Assembly (NCBI RefSeq): GCF_003946445.1
Contig: NZ_RHOF01000029.1
Location: 1 to 51,059, forward strand
From: Loigolactobacillus jiayinensis
GTDB taxonomy: Bacteria > Bacillota > Bacilli > Lactobacillales > Lactobacillaceae
Length of the DNA stretch: 51,059 nt
Direction: 5' to 3'
The notes beneath the pieces were generated by a model. It was not told where the DNA came from. It did not search any database and saw only the letters and a list, made by a program, of their open reading frames with translations. Within the stretch, counting starts at the first letter, position 1; every line of letters starts with the position of its first letter. The position numbers and the translations under genes are program-made. Positions 1 through 8,216 of the stretch are shown one piece after another.

Positions 1-151
1 GATTTTGACTTAAATTATTAGTTTTTACCCTCTTGACTTATAACCACAAGGCTTTGTTAGTACTATCGCAAAATCCATTGCATCATGCACAGACTTTACA
101 TCAATAACCTATTCTAGTTTTTTTTGGACAACTTGCCAAGTCTTTTTCAGC

Positions 152-238
152 GCACAAAAATAACCACTGTCTGCGGAAACAGTGGTCGGCATAAGAGAGA
201 AAGAGAATTGATTTAAAGGTAATGATGAAATACCTTAC
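152..238 (-). ncRNA. Candidate short RNA or attenuated leader
   Basis: The interval is bounded by a consensus promoter (245-273) and an intrinsic terminator (155-186), both minus strand, giving a predicted transcript of about 85 nt. I see no convincing open frame with a ribosome binding site in it. It could be a catabolite-controlled small RNA or the leader of a gene outside the window. This is inference from signals only. Confidence 0.3.
155..186 (-). terminator. Rho-independent terminator, minus strand
   Basis: An 8-bp perfect stem (163-170 with 179-186, loop 171-178) is followed on the minus strand by TTATTTTTG. The plus-strand side has no T-tract, so it works leftward. It lies about 50 nt downstream of the minus promoter at 245-273 and would end a very short transcript, or act as an attenuator for a gene left of the window. 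Confidence 0.55.
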
Positions 239-244
239 AGAACT

Positions 245-273
245 AATATAAGCGCTTTTACAGCTAATGTCAA
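245..273 (-). promoter_or_regulatory. Strong sigma-A promoter with overlapping cre-like site
   Basis: On the minus strand there is a perfect TTGACA (268-273), a 17-nt spacer and TATATT (245-250). The 14-mer TAAAAGCGCTTATA (247-260) overlaps the -10 and matches 12 of 14 positions of the CcpA cre consensus. No gene starts within the next 150 bases leftward; the terminator at 155-186 follows instead. A cre over the -10 would normally mean catabolite repression. Confidence 0.55.
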
Positions 274-303
274 TGTATTTTTGTAACTGCTTACATTTGT
301 AAG

Positions 304-339
304 AAAATAAAAACGCCTACTGGGTGTGTGTAGGCGTTT
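304..339 (-). terminator. Rho-independent terminator ending the salvage operon
   Basis: A perfect 10-bp stem (311-320 with 330-339) is followed on the minus strand by TTTTTATTTT. It lies downstream of the 487-834 gene and ends minus-strand transcription there. The 340-486 stretch between gene and terminator shows only a weak dyad and no gene. Confidence 0.75.
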
Positions 340-486
340 CTACCGCGTTAATTATGACTAACTAAGCGGTTTTAACACAATGTGTTAGAGGAAATAAATA
401 AATGGTTATCTATAAATTGCCACTTAAATGTGATTTTGTCTATCTAAATTTTAATTAAAGACACATCTTTCTCATTTTAATCAAAT

Positions 487-834
487 TTAGTCATCAGCTA
501 ATACGACAGTTGTGTCTTCGTTAGCCAACGGTGCTGTCATTTTAAAGGTTTGAACAAAAGCGTAATCACGCAACTTTTTTAGTTTTTCAACTAGTTGTTC
601 GTACTGCTCATGCGTCACATTAGCCGTATAGCATCCAGTTACATATTTACCATCGTATTCAACTTTTAATGTTATCTTTTTAATGTTTGGCTTAGCTGCT
701 GCCATAAATCCAACTCGTGAAATACCAGCATTTTCCATTGGAATCAATAAAAATATCAACGCACCATTTGCCGTGGAATCATCCTTCATAATCAATTCAC
801 GTAAGTCAGTTTCGTTAGTCACTGTGATTTTCAT
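487..834 (-). CDS. Hypothetical protein (115 aa)
   Basis: I do not recognise this family. The 115-residue soluble protein has a hydrophobic stretch around residues 24-34 and an acidic C-terminus, with a Lys/Glu-rich segment near residues 80-90 that may be helical. The ATG follows a GAGGAAGG ribosome site. It starts 48 nt after the rihA stop with no terminator between, so it is probably the last gene of the nucleoside-salvage operon, ended by the hairpin at 304-339. No signal peptide or membrane helix is evident. Function unknown; operon membership is an inference from spacing. Confidence 0.7.
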   Translation of the reverse strand: MKITVTNETDLRELIMKDDSTANGALIFLLIPMENAGISRVGFMAAAKPNIKKITLKVEYDGKYVTGCYTANVTHEQYEQLVEKLKKLRDYAFVQTFKMTAPLANEDTTVVLADD

Positions 835-882
835 TTAAAAGTTCCTTCCTCAACCATTAAAAGCCAACTAAAAAATTAAATT

Positions 883-1818
883 CTAATCAAACGTGTGCAA
901 ACATTGCGTTATTAAAGCCACAAATTTTTCCCGATCAAGATCAAGCATGATTTCCGCATTGACTGGTTTACCCGTTAATTCATAATAATCAACGATCGTT
1001 TCGCCGCGAGTCAATTGACCTGTCGTTTCAATATCTAAATTGCGCTTAACCGTTTCAAATAGACTAGGCGCAATCAGCCAAGCTAGCGTACACGGATCAT
1101 GTACAGGTGTCCCCTTAAAGCCCCACTTCGCTTGGCTATAATAAATATGGTAAAAGTTCAATAAATCAGCAATTGCCTTTGCAACAGGATTGCCGATTGC
1201 ACGAAAAGCAGTCACATCTGTTGGTAAAATTTGTGCTTTGTGGGTCACATCTAACCCAGCCATGACCAGTGGAATGCCTGAATCGATGACCATTTTAGCC
1301 GCTTCAGGATCGACAAACATGTTAAATTCAACTTGTGGCGTCCAGTTGCCTAGACCCATAGCGCCACCCATAAAGACAATCTGCTCAATTTTTGCTTTTA
1401 ATTCTGGATGCACCGCTAAAAATAATGCCGCATTAGTCATGGGTCCGGTAACGACTAAAGTAACGGGCGTCGTGCTAGCACGTAACGTCTGAGCAATTAG
1501 TTCAACTGCAGGAATCGATTGTGCGGCAAATCCAGGTTCCGGTAATTCAGTGCCATCCAGTCCAGTTTCGCCATGCACATTAGCCGCAATTTGCAAGTCT
1601 TGCATTAAAGGCTTTTGGTTGCCACTAGCAACCGGGATGTCAGTTCGACCTAATAAGGTCAGTATACGTAAAACATTGTTCAGCGTTTTTTGCGGCGTCT
1701 GGTTACCAGCTGAAGCAGTGACTGCTAATAATTCAATAGCTGGCGAAGCGACCGCCATCATAAGTGCAATTGCATCATCATGACCCGGATCACAATCTAA
1801 AATAATTTTCTTTGCCAT
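883..1818 (-). CDS. rihA: Pyrimidine/purine ribonucleoside hydrolase RihA-type
   Basis: This is a cytoplasmic inosine-uridine-type nucleoside hydrolase that splits ribonucleosides into base and ribose. The N-terminal calcium-binding motif DCDPGHDD (residues 8-15) is intact, as are the VTGPMTN, MGGAMG and HDPC segments. The length (311 aa) and overall sequence closely resemble Escherichia coli RihA as I recall it, which prefers cytidine and uridine. It lies 23 nt downstream of rpiA, and its ribose product can enter the pentose phosphate route after phosphorylation. Exact nucleoside preference cannot be read from sequence. Confidence 0.93.
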   Translation of the reverse strand: MAKKIILDCDPGHDDAIALMMAVASPAIELLAVTASAGNQTPQKTLNNVLRILTLLGRTDIPVASGNQKPLMQDLQIAANVHGETGLDGTELPEPGFAAQSIPAVELIAQTLRASTTPVTLVVTGPMTNAALFLAVHPELKAKIEQIVFMGGAMGLGNWTPQVEFNMFVDPEAAKMVIDSGIPLVMAGLDVTHKAQILPTDVTAFRAIGNPVAKAIADLLNFYHIYYSQAKWGFKGTPVHDPCTLAWLIAPSLFETVKRNLDIETTGQLTRGETIVDYYELTGKPVNAEIMLDLDREKFVALITQCLHTFD

Positions 1819-1841
1819 TTACTCAGTGCCTCCTTGAAAGT

Positions 1842-2552
1842 TTAAGCTTTAATAGCGCGATAATCAGGCCGTTCTGGCGCATCCAAAACTTTAGGGCCAT
1901 CCGCATACCCAACGATAACGGTATTGACCACGTTCAAAAACAAGCCATGTTCAACGATACCAACTTGTTGATTTAAATAACGCGCTAATTGAAAAACATC
2001 ATCAATTTTACCAAGGTGTAGGTCGATGACATAATTCTTAGAATCCGTCAGTACTCGCTGCCCAGCATTTTCGCGAAAAGCTGGTTTTAACCCATTAGCC
2101 GCTAAACGCTTAAATAACTGTTGACTGCCATACGGAATGACTTCTAGTGGTAGCGGAAAACTGCCAAGTTGCGGTGCCATTTTGGACTGGTCAACGATCC
2201 ACATATTGCGCTTTGAGTTGATTGCCACAATTTTTTCAAATAAATGCGCGGCCCCGCCACCTTTGATGCCTTGAAAATCGGTATCAATCTGATCGGCGCC
2301 ATCAATGGTTAAATCAATTTGCGCTACTTCATCAATCGACTTGATGGGAATACCTAATTGCCGTCCTTGTTCTGCAGTACGGTCAGAGGTTGGTACCCCA
2401 ATGATCTTTAATCCTTCTTCAGCTACTCGGCGGCCTAGCGCATCGACCATAAATTTAACGGTGCTGCCGGTACCAAGGCCAACAACCATCCCGTCTTTCA
2501 CGTAAGTTGCGGCTAAATCGCCGACCATTTTTTTCAGTTCATCTTGAGTCAT
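1842..2552 (-). CDS. rpiA: Ribose-5-phosphate isomerase A
   Basis: It interconverts ribose-5-phosphate and ribulose-5-phosphate in the cytoplasm. The phosphate-binding loop GLGTGST (residues 26-32), the catalytic-loop motif TIDGADQID and the [14 protein letters not shown] block with the family's catalytic Glu are present. At 236 aa it is slightly longer than E. coli RpiA. It is placed between two nucleoside hydrolases with gaps of about 20 nt on either side, so ribose release and pentose isomerisation are co-expressed. ATG start after an AAGGAC site. Confidence 0.97.
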   Translation of the reverse strand: MTQDELKKMVGDLAATYVKDGMVVGLGTGSTVKFMVDALGRRVAEEGLKIIGVPTSDRTAEQGRQLGIPIKSIDEVAQIDLTIDGADQIDTDFQGIKGGGAAHLFEKIVAINSKRNMWIVDQSKMAPQLGSFPLPLEVIPYGSQQLFKRLAANGLKPAFRENAGQRVLTDSKNYVIDLHLGKIDDVFQLARYLNQQVGIVEHGLFLNVVNTVIVGYADGPKVLDAPERPDYRAIKA

Positions 2553-2573
2553 CAGTTATGTCCTTTCTGCTTG

Positions 2574-3536
2574 CTAATGTTGTGCAAATAATGCGGTCAA
2601 ACGGTGCATAAAGCGCTGTAAATAGGCTGGTGCGTCAACATTGACAGCTACCTGTACATTCGTGGTAGGTGCATTGAGTCGATCAACATCGCCAACTGTT
2701 CGTGCTGCAAATGGCGCTGTGGTTTCAACTTTCATATTTAAGCCGATCGTCTGCACCAAACTAGGATCAAGCGCCACACCAACAGCTAATGGATCATGTA
2801 ACGCGCAACCGTGTAACTGTGGATTAAGCGCAGCATAAGCATCAATATAATAATCAACGATGTTCGCAAAAGCAAGGCTGGATTTAGTACCAAGCTGCCG
2901 CCACAATTGCGTTTCGTGCTTGGTCAGCAACGTGCGTAAAGTAACATCTAGCCCGACCATGGTTAACTTAAAGCGACTGCGCAATACCTGATCAGCAGCT
3001 GCTGGATCTTGATTGATGTTGGCTTCACCGACTTCAGTGACGTTTCCTGGTACAGTCAAGGCGCCACCCATAAAGGTAACATTACCGACTAATTCCGTTA
3101 ACTCTGGTGCTTGGGCTAAAGCCGCCGCCAAGTTAGTCATCGGTCCTGTCGGTACAATAATTAAGTTATCTCCATACTGCCGCGCGGCTGCAATCATAAA
3201 GTCAACGGCAGTTGTTTTTTCCACTGCTCGTTGTGCTTGCGGTAATGCAACTTCGCCAATACCGTTAACACCATGAATATCTTGACTAACCTGCATCACA
3301 TCAAAATGATCTGTGGTCGTAGCGTGCGGTAAGCCTAGATAAACTGGAATATCTGTTCGACCTAATAATTCTAAGATCCGCAGACTATTCTGCCCAGCTT
3401 GAGTCGTCACCACGTTACCGTACGTACTGGTAATACCGATCAAATCAACTTCTTCACTGGCTAAAGCATAAGCAATCGCCAACGCATCATCGATTCCGGT
3501 ATCTAAATCCAAAATCATTTTCTTTTGTGCCATCAT
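2574..3536 (-). CDS. Inosine-uridine preferring nucleoside hydrolase family protein
   Basis: This is a second member of the nucleoside hydrolase family. The metal-site motif is DLDTGIDD, with the VPTGPMTN, MGGAL and HDPLAV segments in family order. It differs clearly from the RihA-type paralogue in the same operon, so the two probably cover different nucleosides. The open frame reaches a GTG at 3551, but the AAAGAGGGA ribosome site sits inside that extension, so the ATG pair at 3531-3536 is the likely start. First gene of the operon that continues with rpiA and rihA. Confidence 0.92.
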   Translation of the reverse strand: MMAQKKMILDLDTGIDDALAIAYALASEEVDLIGITSTYGNVVTTQAGQNSLRILELLGRTDIPVYLGLPHATTTDHFDVMQVSQDIHGVNGIGEVALPQAQRAVEKTTAVDFMIAAARQYGDNLIIVPTGPMTNLAAALAQAPELTELVGNVTFMGGALTVPGNVTEVGEANINQDPAAADQVLRSRFKLTMVGLDVTLRTLLTKHETQLWRQLGTKSSLAFANIVDYYIDAYAALNPQLHGCALHDPLAVGVALDPSLVQTIGLNMKVETTAPFAARTVGDVDRLNAPTTNVQVAVNVDAPAYLQRFMHRLTALFAQH

Positions 3537-3595
3537 TATTCCCTCTTTCACACAATTATGTTACGCGCCTACTTTTACGCTATTCTCACACAAAA

Positions 3596-3645
3596 AGCAT
3601 AGCATAGCCCCCATTTGATTTCAATCAGTACGGAAAGCGCTTTAT
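3596..3645 (-). promoter_or_regulatory. Salvage-operon promoter with upstream cre-like site
   Basis: Minus strand: -35 TTGAAA (3619-3624), 17-nt spacer, -10 TATGCT (3596-3601). Just upstream lies GGAAAGCGCTTTAT (3632-3645), with a perfect AAAGCGCTTT core and 11 of 14 cre positions matched. It drives the hydrolase-rpiA-rihA operon. CcpA control fits carbon use from nucleosides; whether the upstream position activates or blocks is not decidable here. Confidence 0.5.
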
Positions 3646-3659
3646 TTTAATGGATAAGA

Positions 3660-3685
3660 AAAAGTTAGTCCTTAGACTAACTTTT
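3660..3685 (-). terminator. Terminator downstream of the nucleoside transporter
   Basis: An 11-bp inverted repeat (3660-3670 with 3675-3685), AAAAGTTAGTC and its complement with a 4-nt loop, is rich in T on both exits. It separates the nupC-like gene from the hydrolase operon. The symmetric ends could work in both directions, but only minus-strand genes flank it. Confidence 0.65.
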
Positions 3686-3716
3686 CTAGTCAAACCTTAA
3701 TGAACTGATAAATCGT

Positions 3717-4946
3717 TTACCAAACAAAGACACCGACGATTCCGGCAGATAATAGTGATACTAAAATTCCGGAAAGTAGTAAGTAACCCACGTTGGCAGA
3801 AATCAAATCATTCTTTTCCTTATCAACTATGCCCTTGAAGGCACCGATAACCATACCAACCGTAGAGAAGTTGGCAAATGATGTTAAGAAGACGGTCAAC
3901 ATTGCCTTAAAATGGGGCGCATAGTCATTGATCGAGCCAGTAACTTTACCCATAACAACAAATTCATTAGTGACTAATTTAGTCCCCATGAACTGGGCAA
4001 ATTTAAAGGCATCACTGACATTCAAACCTGTTAACCAAGCAAATGGGAACATGATAATGCCTAAAATATGTTCCAAGGTCAGCCATGGATTGAATAACAT
4101 CAGAATCTTATCGATCAAAGCAGCTAATGCAACAAACGCAATAACGTTGGCAGCGATGATCAAAATTAAACGGCCAGCACCAAGAATGGAATCACCTAAG
4201 AAGGAGAAAAATGGTTCCCGCTTAGCTGGTACATCATCAGTGCCAGCATCGCTACTATTACTACCGGACATCCGGGCAATCGTATCTTCTTCTGGCGTTA
4301 CCGTCAGTGGGTTAAGTAAATTAGTGACAATAATAGCATTAATAATATTGATCGGTACCGCAGTCAGAATATACTGACCTGGCATCATTTGGGTATAAGC
4401 ACCTAAAATTGAGGCTGTGACGCAACTCATTGACATCATCGCCAACGTCAAATCACGTTCTGCTCTCATTTGCTTTAATTGTAAGCTAGAAACGGCTAAC
4501 GCCTCAGTATTACCTAAGAACATCATTTCAACCGCAAAAAAAGATTCAAACTTAGGTTGCCCAGTAATTACCGCTAAGCCACGGCCGATCCATTTAATAA
4601 TAAAGGGTAGTATACCAATGTACGTTAAAATATCAAATAATGGCACGATCATTAAAATCGGCAATAGCGCACTGGTGACGAAATCCATCGACTTCACATG
4701 GACCCAGCTAGACAAGGCAAATTCGATCCCTTGATAAGCCACAGCGACTAACCAATTAAAACCATCAGCGGCGCCTTTAACAATATCCGTCCCCACCGAA
4801 AAACTAGTAAAGAACCAAGCAAGCACTATATTTATAACTAACATCACAATAATTGAACGCCATTTAATATTATGACGATTTTTGGAGAAAGCAAATGCAA
4901 TTGCGAGAAAAATAAAAATCCCGACAATGTTGACAACTAAGTACAT
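3717..4946 (-). CDS. nupC: Concentrative nucleoside transporter (CNT/NupC family)
   Basis: This membrane symporter takes up nucleosides. It has about nine to ten hydrophobic segments over 409 aa, typical for bacterial NupC. The family signature region runs GQPKFESFFAVEMMFLGN and continues EALAVSS, with the later block GLNVSDAFKFAQFMGTK. A hydrophilic, Ser/Asp-rich loop at about residues 225-245 is a linker. It sits directly upstream of two nucleoside hydrolases and rpiA, so import, cleavage and pentose use are grouped. ATG start after AGAAGGA. Symbol given by family; substrate range unknown. Confidence 0.93.
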   Translation of the reverse strand: MYLVVNIVGIFIFLAIAFAFSKNRHNIKWRSIIVMLVINIVLAWFFTSFSVGTDIVKGAADGFNWLVAVAYQGIEFALSSWVHVKSMDFVTSALLPILMIVPLFDILTYIGILPFIIKWIGRGLAVITGQPKFESFFAVEMMFLGNTEALAVSSLQLKQMRAERDLTLAMMSMSCVTASILGAYTQMMPGQYILTAVPINIINAIIVTNLLNPLTVTPEEDTIARMSGSNSSDAGTDDVPAKREPFFSFLGDSILGAGRLILIIAANVIAFVALAALIDKILMLFNPWLTLEHILGIIMFPFAWLTGLNVSDAFKFAQFMGTKLVTNEFVVMGKVTGSINDYAPHFKAMLTVFLTSFANFSTVGMVIGAFKGIVDKEKNDLISANVGYLLLSGILVSLLSAGIVGVFVW

Positions 4947-5082
4947 CCCATATCCTTCTTTCTATTGTTTTACCGTAGTACTGGTCGGTCCTCCCTTCGA
5001 TACACAAACCTTGAGCGACAATCTGAAAATAGTATACTAGAAAAGCAGTGGGAAAGACAGCTCTTTTACGTTCCTTGTTGAG

Positions 5083-5112
5083 TTTACATTTAATTTGCAA
5101 ATCAGCTATACT
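5083..5112 (+). promoter_or_regulatory. Promoter of the phosphodiesterase gene
   Basis: TTTACA (5083-5088), 18-nt spacer and TATACT (5107-5112) on the plus strand, about 70 nt before the TTG start at 5182. This divergent region also carries the nupC leader on the other strand. Confidence 0.5.
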
Positions 5113-5181
5113 AGAGCGTACTGTATTATCCTTATTGAACAACACGTTTAGTTAGTCTTTTAGAAATGTGGTTTTAATCAA

Positions 5182-6600
5182 TTGAAAAAAATAATTGCTT
5201 CTTTTACATTACCGCTTAACTTGCTATTAGTGGCTTGCTGTTTTTTGGTGTTCAGTGGTTTTACTGTTATTGGCCATCGAGGTGACCCAATTAACGCACC
5301 TGAAGAAACCTTTCAAAGTTTCGATGATGCTTTTGCCGAAGGTGCCAACTACGCTGAGCTAGATCTGCGTGAGAGTAAAGACGGTACCTTAGTTATTTCC
5401 CACGATAGTAATTTAAAACGCATTAGCGGCCAAAATATTAGCATTAGTAAAACAGACTTCGCGCAACTACAGCAAGTCCAACAAAGTAACGGTGAACCAA
5501 TTCATTCACTAGACGAATTATTTGCCCATTATCAAAACCAGCCGCAGACTCACTTTGTTTTGGAAACCAAGAAAAGTAAAAAAAATAAGCCGCTCGATAT
5601 GGAGGCTAAGGTTGCGGCACTCGTTCAGCAATACCACATGGAAAACCGGGTCATGGTGCAATCATTTTCTGCTGCCAGTATCGTTTCTTTTAGTCAGTTA
5701 TTGCCGACCGTGCCGCGCTACTTGATTGCCAATGAGCTTAGCGATATTGATTTTGACACGCTACAGGTCATGACTGGCGTTGATCTTGATAATACGCTAC
5801 TGACGCCAGCTTTTCTCCAGCAAATGCACACGTTAGGTAAACAGGTTTTTGTTTGGAGCGATATTGACGAACAAGCTAGTGCTTTAGCCGATATTAGTTT
5901 AGATGACGTCGATGGTATCGTCACGAATTACTCACATTTAGCTAGCGAGTACGCACAAGCCAAACATGGCACAACTTTGACCCCACTAACGGCCACTAAA
6001 GCCACCGTTAGTACCACGCATACGGTTGCTAGTGTCACTAATCCTTACTTAACCCAAACACCTGGTAAAGTACTACAAGCCCAACGCGCTTACTCACTAA
6101 ATAGCTTGGTCACCGCGGCCAAAACTGATTACGCCGCGTTAGACCAGCAGCGTTGGGTCAACACCGACTATTTGAATTTTGGTAGTGATGCCTTATTGGC
6201 GGCGCCTTACTTGAATGGCACGGTACAGCTGAGGCCACGGCTCAATCAGGCGCCATTAGTGGCTAGCCCTGATCAACCGCAACAAATCGTGGGTCACTTA
6301 GCCACTGGCACAACCGCGACGATCACAGCAGTTAAATTAGTTGCTGGCCGCCCATGGTTCGAGCTGAATCAACAAGGCTGGTTACCCGCCGAACGTACGC
6401 TGATCACTTTAGCCACTGGCGAACCACAATTAGACTACCAACAATTATTGCCAGTCGCACGCTTAGCTAATCTAAAACTACCAAATTTTGCTGATTATTT
6501 ACCAACAACGCAGACTTTACCAATTAGTCGGTTGCAACAAGGACTAGCCGCACCAACGATCAGCTATTTACAAGCCCAATTTAACCCACAAAATAATTAA
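5182..6600 (+). CDS. Membrane-anchored glycerophosphodiester phosphodiesterase
   Basis: This enzyme hydrolyses glycerophosphodiesters to glycerol-3-phosphate and an alcohol. A single hydrophobic N-terminal segment (about residues 8-28) is a signal anchor, placing the enzyme outside the membrane. The GDPD domain (about 29-255) shows HRGD, PEET, the ELDLRESKDG metal-site block, HD and the terminal DGIVTN motif. The C-terminal about 200 residues, after a Thr-rich linker, hold SH3b/SLAP-like segments that may bind cell wall. Start is TTG at 5182 with only a weak ribosome site; no better start is in frame. A GNAT gene follows 20 nt later. Confidence 0.9.
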   Translation: MKKIIASFTLPLNLLLVACCFLVFSGFTVIGHRGDPINAPEETFQSFDDAFAEGANYAELDLRESKDGTLVISHDSNLKRISGQNISISKTDFAQLQQVQQSNGEPIHSLDELFAHYQNQPQTHFVLETKKSKKNKPLDMEAKVAALVQQYHMENRVMVQSFSAASIVSFSQLLPTVPRYLIANELSDIDFDTLQVMTGVDLDNTLLTPAFLQQMHTLGKQVFVWSDIDEQASALADISLDDVDGIVTNYSHLASEYAQAKHGTTLTPLTATKATVSTTHTVASVTNPYLTQTPGKVLQAQRAYSLNSLVTAAKTDYAALDQQRWVNTDYLNFGSDALLAAPYLNGTVQLRPRLNQAPLVASPDQPQQIVGHLATGTTATITAVKLVAGRPWFELNQQGWLPAERTLITLATGEPQLDYQQLLPVARLANLKLPNFADYLPTTQTLPISRLQQGLAAPTISYLQAQFNPQNN

Positions 6601-6619
6601 CGCTATTGGAGGTCATCTT

Positions 6620-7105
6620 TTGCAAATTCGTCATGTCATGCCTAGTGATTTATCTCAACTAATTGAAATTGAAAAAGCAGGCTTTTCACCTGCTAAAGCC
6701 GCCACAGCAACGGCCTTCAAAACGCGGATCGCCACGATCAGCGACACCTTTCTCGTGGCAACCGAGCATGAACAAGTGATCGGCTTCATTAATGGTCCCG
6801 TGATGCAACACCTTTATTTAACCGATGATTTATTTACGACGACCCAACCAAACCCACTAGCTGGCGGTTACCAAAGCGTCCTGGGTTTAGCTGTTGCACC
6901 TAGTTGGCGCCATCACGGTGTGGCGCAACGATTACTAACTGAGTTAGCGCAGATAGCACGCCACCAGCAGCGCCAGGCCGTTACCTTGACCTGTGAACAG
7001 CGCTTGATCCCTTTTTACGAGTTAGCTGGTTTTCATAATGACGGCCAGTCCAGCTCCACTCATGGTGACGTTATCTGGTATAATATGGTACAGACGCTGG
7101 TTTAG
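6620..7105 (+). CDS. GNAT family N-acetyltransferase
   Basis: A single-domain acetyl-CoA-dependent acetyltransferase of 161 aa. The acyl-CoA-binding motif A appears as LGLAVAPSWRHHGVAQRLL (about residues 94-112), followed by the β5/α4 segment ending FYELAGFHNDG. This spacing resembles arylalkylamine-type and YhbS-like GNATs, but the substrate is unknown. TTG start placed 5 nt after a perfect GGAGGTC ribosome site. Transcribed with the phosphodiesterase, 19 nt away. Confidence 0.88.
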   Translation: MQIRHVMPSDLSQLIEIEKAGFSPAKAATATAFKTRIATISDTFLVATEHEQVIGFINGPVMQHLYLTDDLFTTTQPNPLAGGYQSVLGLAVAPSWRHHGVAQRLLTELAQIARHQQRQAVTLTCEQRLIPFYELAGFHNDGQSSSTHGDVIWYNMVQTLV

Positions 7106-7156
7106 AAAGTGGTTCAGCCTTCTGACTCAACAAATTCGTAAAGGAGGTTTTTTTAC

Positions 7157-7501
7157 ATGGAAAATTCTGTTGCCCCGACAGCGTTAGTCACTGCTGTCCA
7201 AGATGCGATTCCCGATGACGCTGTTTTGGCGCATATTACAACGCTGTTTAAAGTGCTCGGCGACAAAACCCGTGCCCGTATCCTTTATGCGTTGTATGAG
7301 TCCGAATTATCGGTTTCCGGTATTGTTGCTGTGTTAGATATGTCGCAGTCATCGGTGTCACATCAATTACAGACCTTGAAACAAGCTGGTTTAGTCAAGA
7401 ATCGCCGCGCTGGCAAGGTGATCTACTACTCACTAGCTGACCATCATGTGATCAGTATTTTTGGTCAAGTGATTCAGCACGTTAATGAAGATAAGCACTG
7501 A
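7157..7501 (+). CDS. ArsR/SmtB family metal-responsive repressor
   Basis: A 114-aa winged-helix repressor. The core HTH is LSVSGIVAVLDMSQSSVSHQL (about residues 53-73) with the wing following at NRRAGKVIYY. The last helix has D-x-H, then H and E spaced 11 and 3 residues further, the pattern of the zinc-binding alpha-5 site of SmtB (Asp, His, His, Glu). Zinc or cobalt sensing is therefore expected. No efflux pump lies beside it, which is unusual for this family. AAAGGAGG ribosome site precedes the ATG. Confidence 0.9.
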   Translation: MENSVAPTALVTAVQDAIPDDAVLAHITTLFKVLGDKTRARILYALYESELSVSGIVAVLDMSQSSVSHQLQTLKQAGLVKNRRAGKVIYYSLADHHVISIFGQVIQHVNEDKH

Positions 7502-7507
7502 TAATAA

Positions 7508-7544
7508 AGAGGAAGTCGCCTATTGGCTGACTTCCTCTCTTTTT
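7508..7544 (+). terminator. Terminator between convergent genes
   Basis: Ten-bp stem (7508-7517 with 7529-7538) plus an inner GCC/GGC pair, followed by CTTTTTAT on the plus strand. It ends the phosphodiesterase-GNAT-arsR unit and may also serve the convergent HD gene, since the opposite exit is T-rich too. Confidence 0.75.
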
Positions 7545-7559
7545 ATCTATGTAGCACGC

Positions 7560-8216
7560 TCACACGTCACCATTCCATTCAGCCTTAAACTCAGCTAAAA
7601 AGTCTAGCATCACCTGCTGCCGTTGCGCTGCAATTTTTTTAGCGCTGGCGGTATTCATACTATCTTGTAACAATAATAATTTCTCGTAAAAATGATTAAT
7701 GACTGGGCTTTGCTTGCGATAAGCGCTTTTATCCATTTGTGTGCGCGGTTTAATAGCTGGATCGTACATTGCTGCACCAGTATGACCACCATAATAAAAG
7801 GTCCGCGCGATGCCAATGGCGCCAATAGCATCTAATCGATCAGCATCCTGTACAATTTGACCATTTAGTGAGAGCTGTTGCTTATGCACCAAATTCTTGC
7901 TAAATGACAATCGATCAATGATCTGCCAAATTTCAGCTTGTTCAGTGACGCTAACTTGCTGCATGGTCAAAAAATCACGTAGCTCTTGCCGTGCCGTCTC
8001 CACATCTGACACAACCTTATCATCAATGACGTCATGCAATGTCGCTGCCAGTACAGGGACAAAAACAGCCACTTGTTCTTGCTGACAGATAGTCGTCGTC
8101 AAGCGTACGACCCGCTGGATATGGTCAACACTGTGGCCGCTGTGATCTTGACCTAAAACTTGCTGCATATAGGCCGTTGCAGCGGCTAATTGACGTTGTT
8201 GTAACTCATTCATCAT
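7560..8216 (-). CDS. HD-domain phosphohydrolase
   Basis: A 218-aa HD superfamily metal-dependent phosphohydrolase. The metal ligands are visible as H in SVDHIQRV (about residue 31), the HD pair in ATLHDVID (about residue 60) and D in QDADRLDAIGAIG (about residue 124). The overall layout matches the YedJ/YpgQ group of nucleotide or phosphoester hydrolases; the substrate is unknown. Its start overlaps the end of the upstream acetyltransferase by 11 nt, so translation is probably coupled. Confidence 0.88.
   Translation of the reverse strand: MMNELQQRQLAAATAYMQQVLGQDHSGHSVDHIQRVVRLTTTICQQEQVAVFVPVLAATLHDVIDDKVVSDVETARQELRDFLTMQQVSVTEQAEIWQIIDRLSFSKNLVHKQQLSLNGQIVQDADRLDAIGAIGIARTFYYGGHTGAAMYDPAIKPRTQMDKSAYRKQSPVINHFYEKLLLLQDSMNTASAKKIAAQRQQVMLDFLAEFKAEWNGDV

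Noticed and set aside
372-386. TAACACA-TGTGTTA palindrome downstream of the 487 gene as operator
   Set aside because: It lies after a gene end and before a terminator, with no promoter; no role can be argued.
4870-5145. 91-aa minus-strand frame in the nupC leader
   Set aside because: It runs into the nupC start in another frame, has no family resemblance and lies over promoter sequence; treated as a chance frame.
7078-7086. TGGTATAAT as a promoter for the arsR-type gene
   Set aside because: Good -10 but inside the acetyltransferase codons with no -35 found; left out as a feature because it could be chance.
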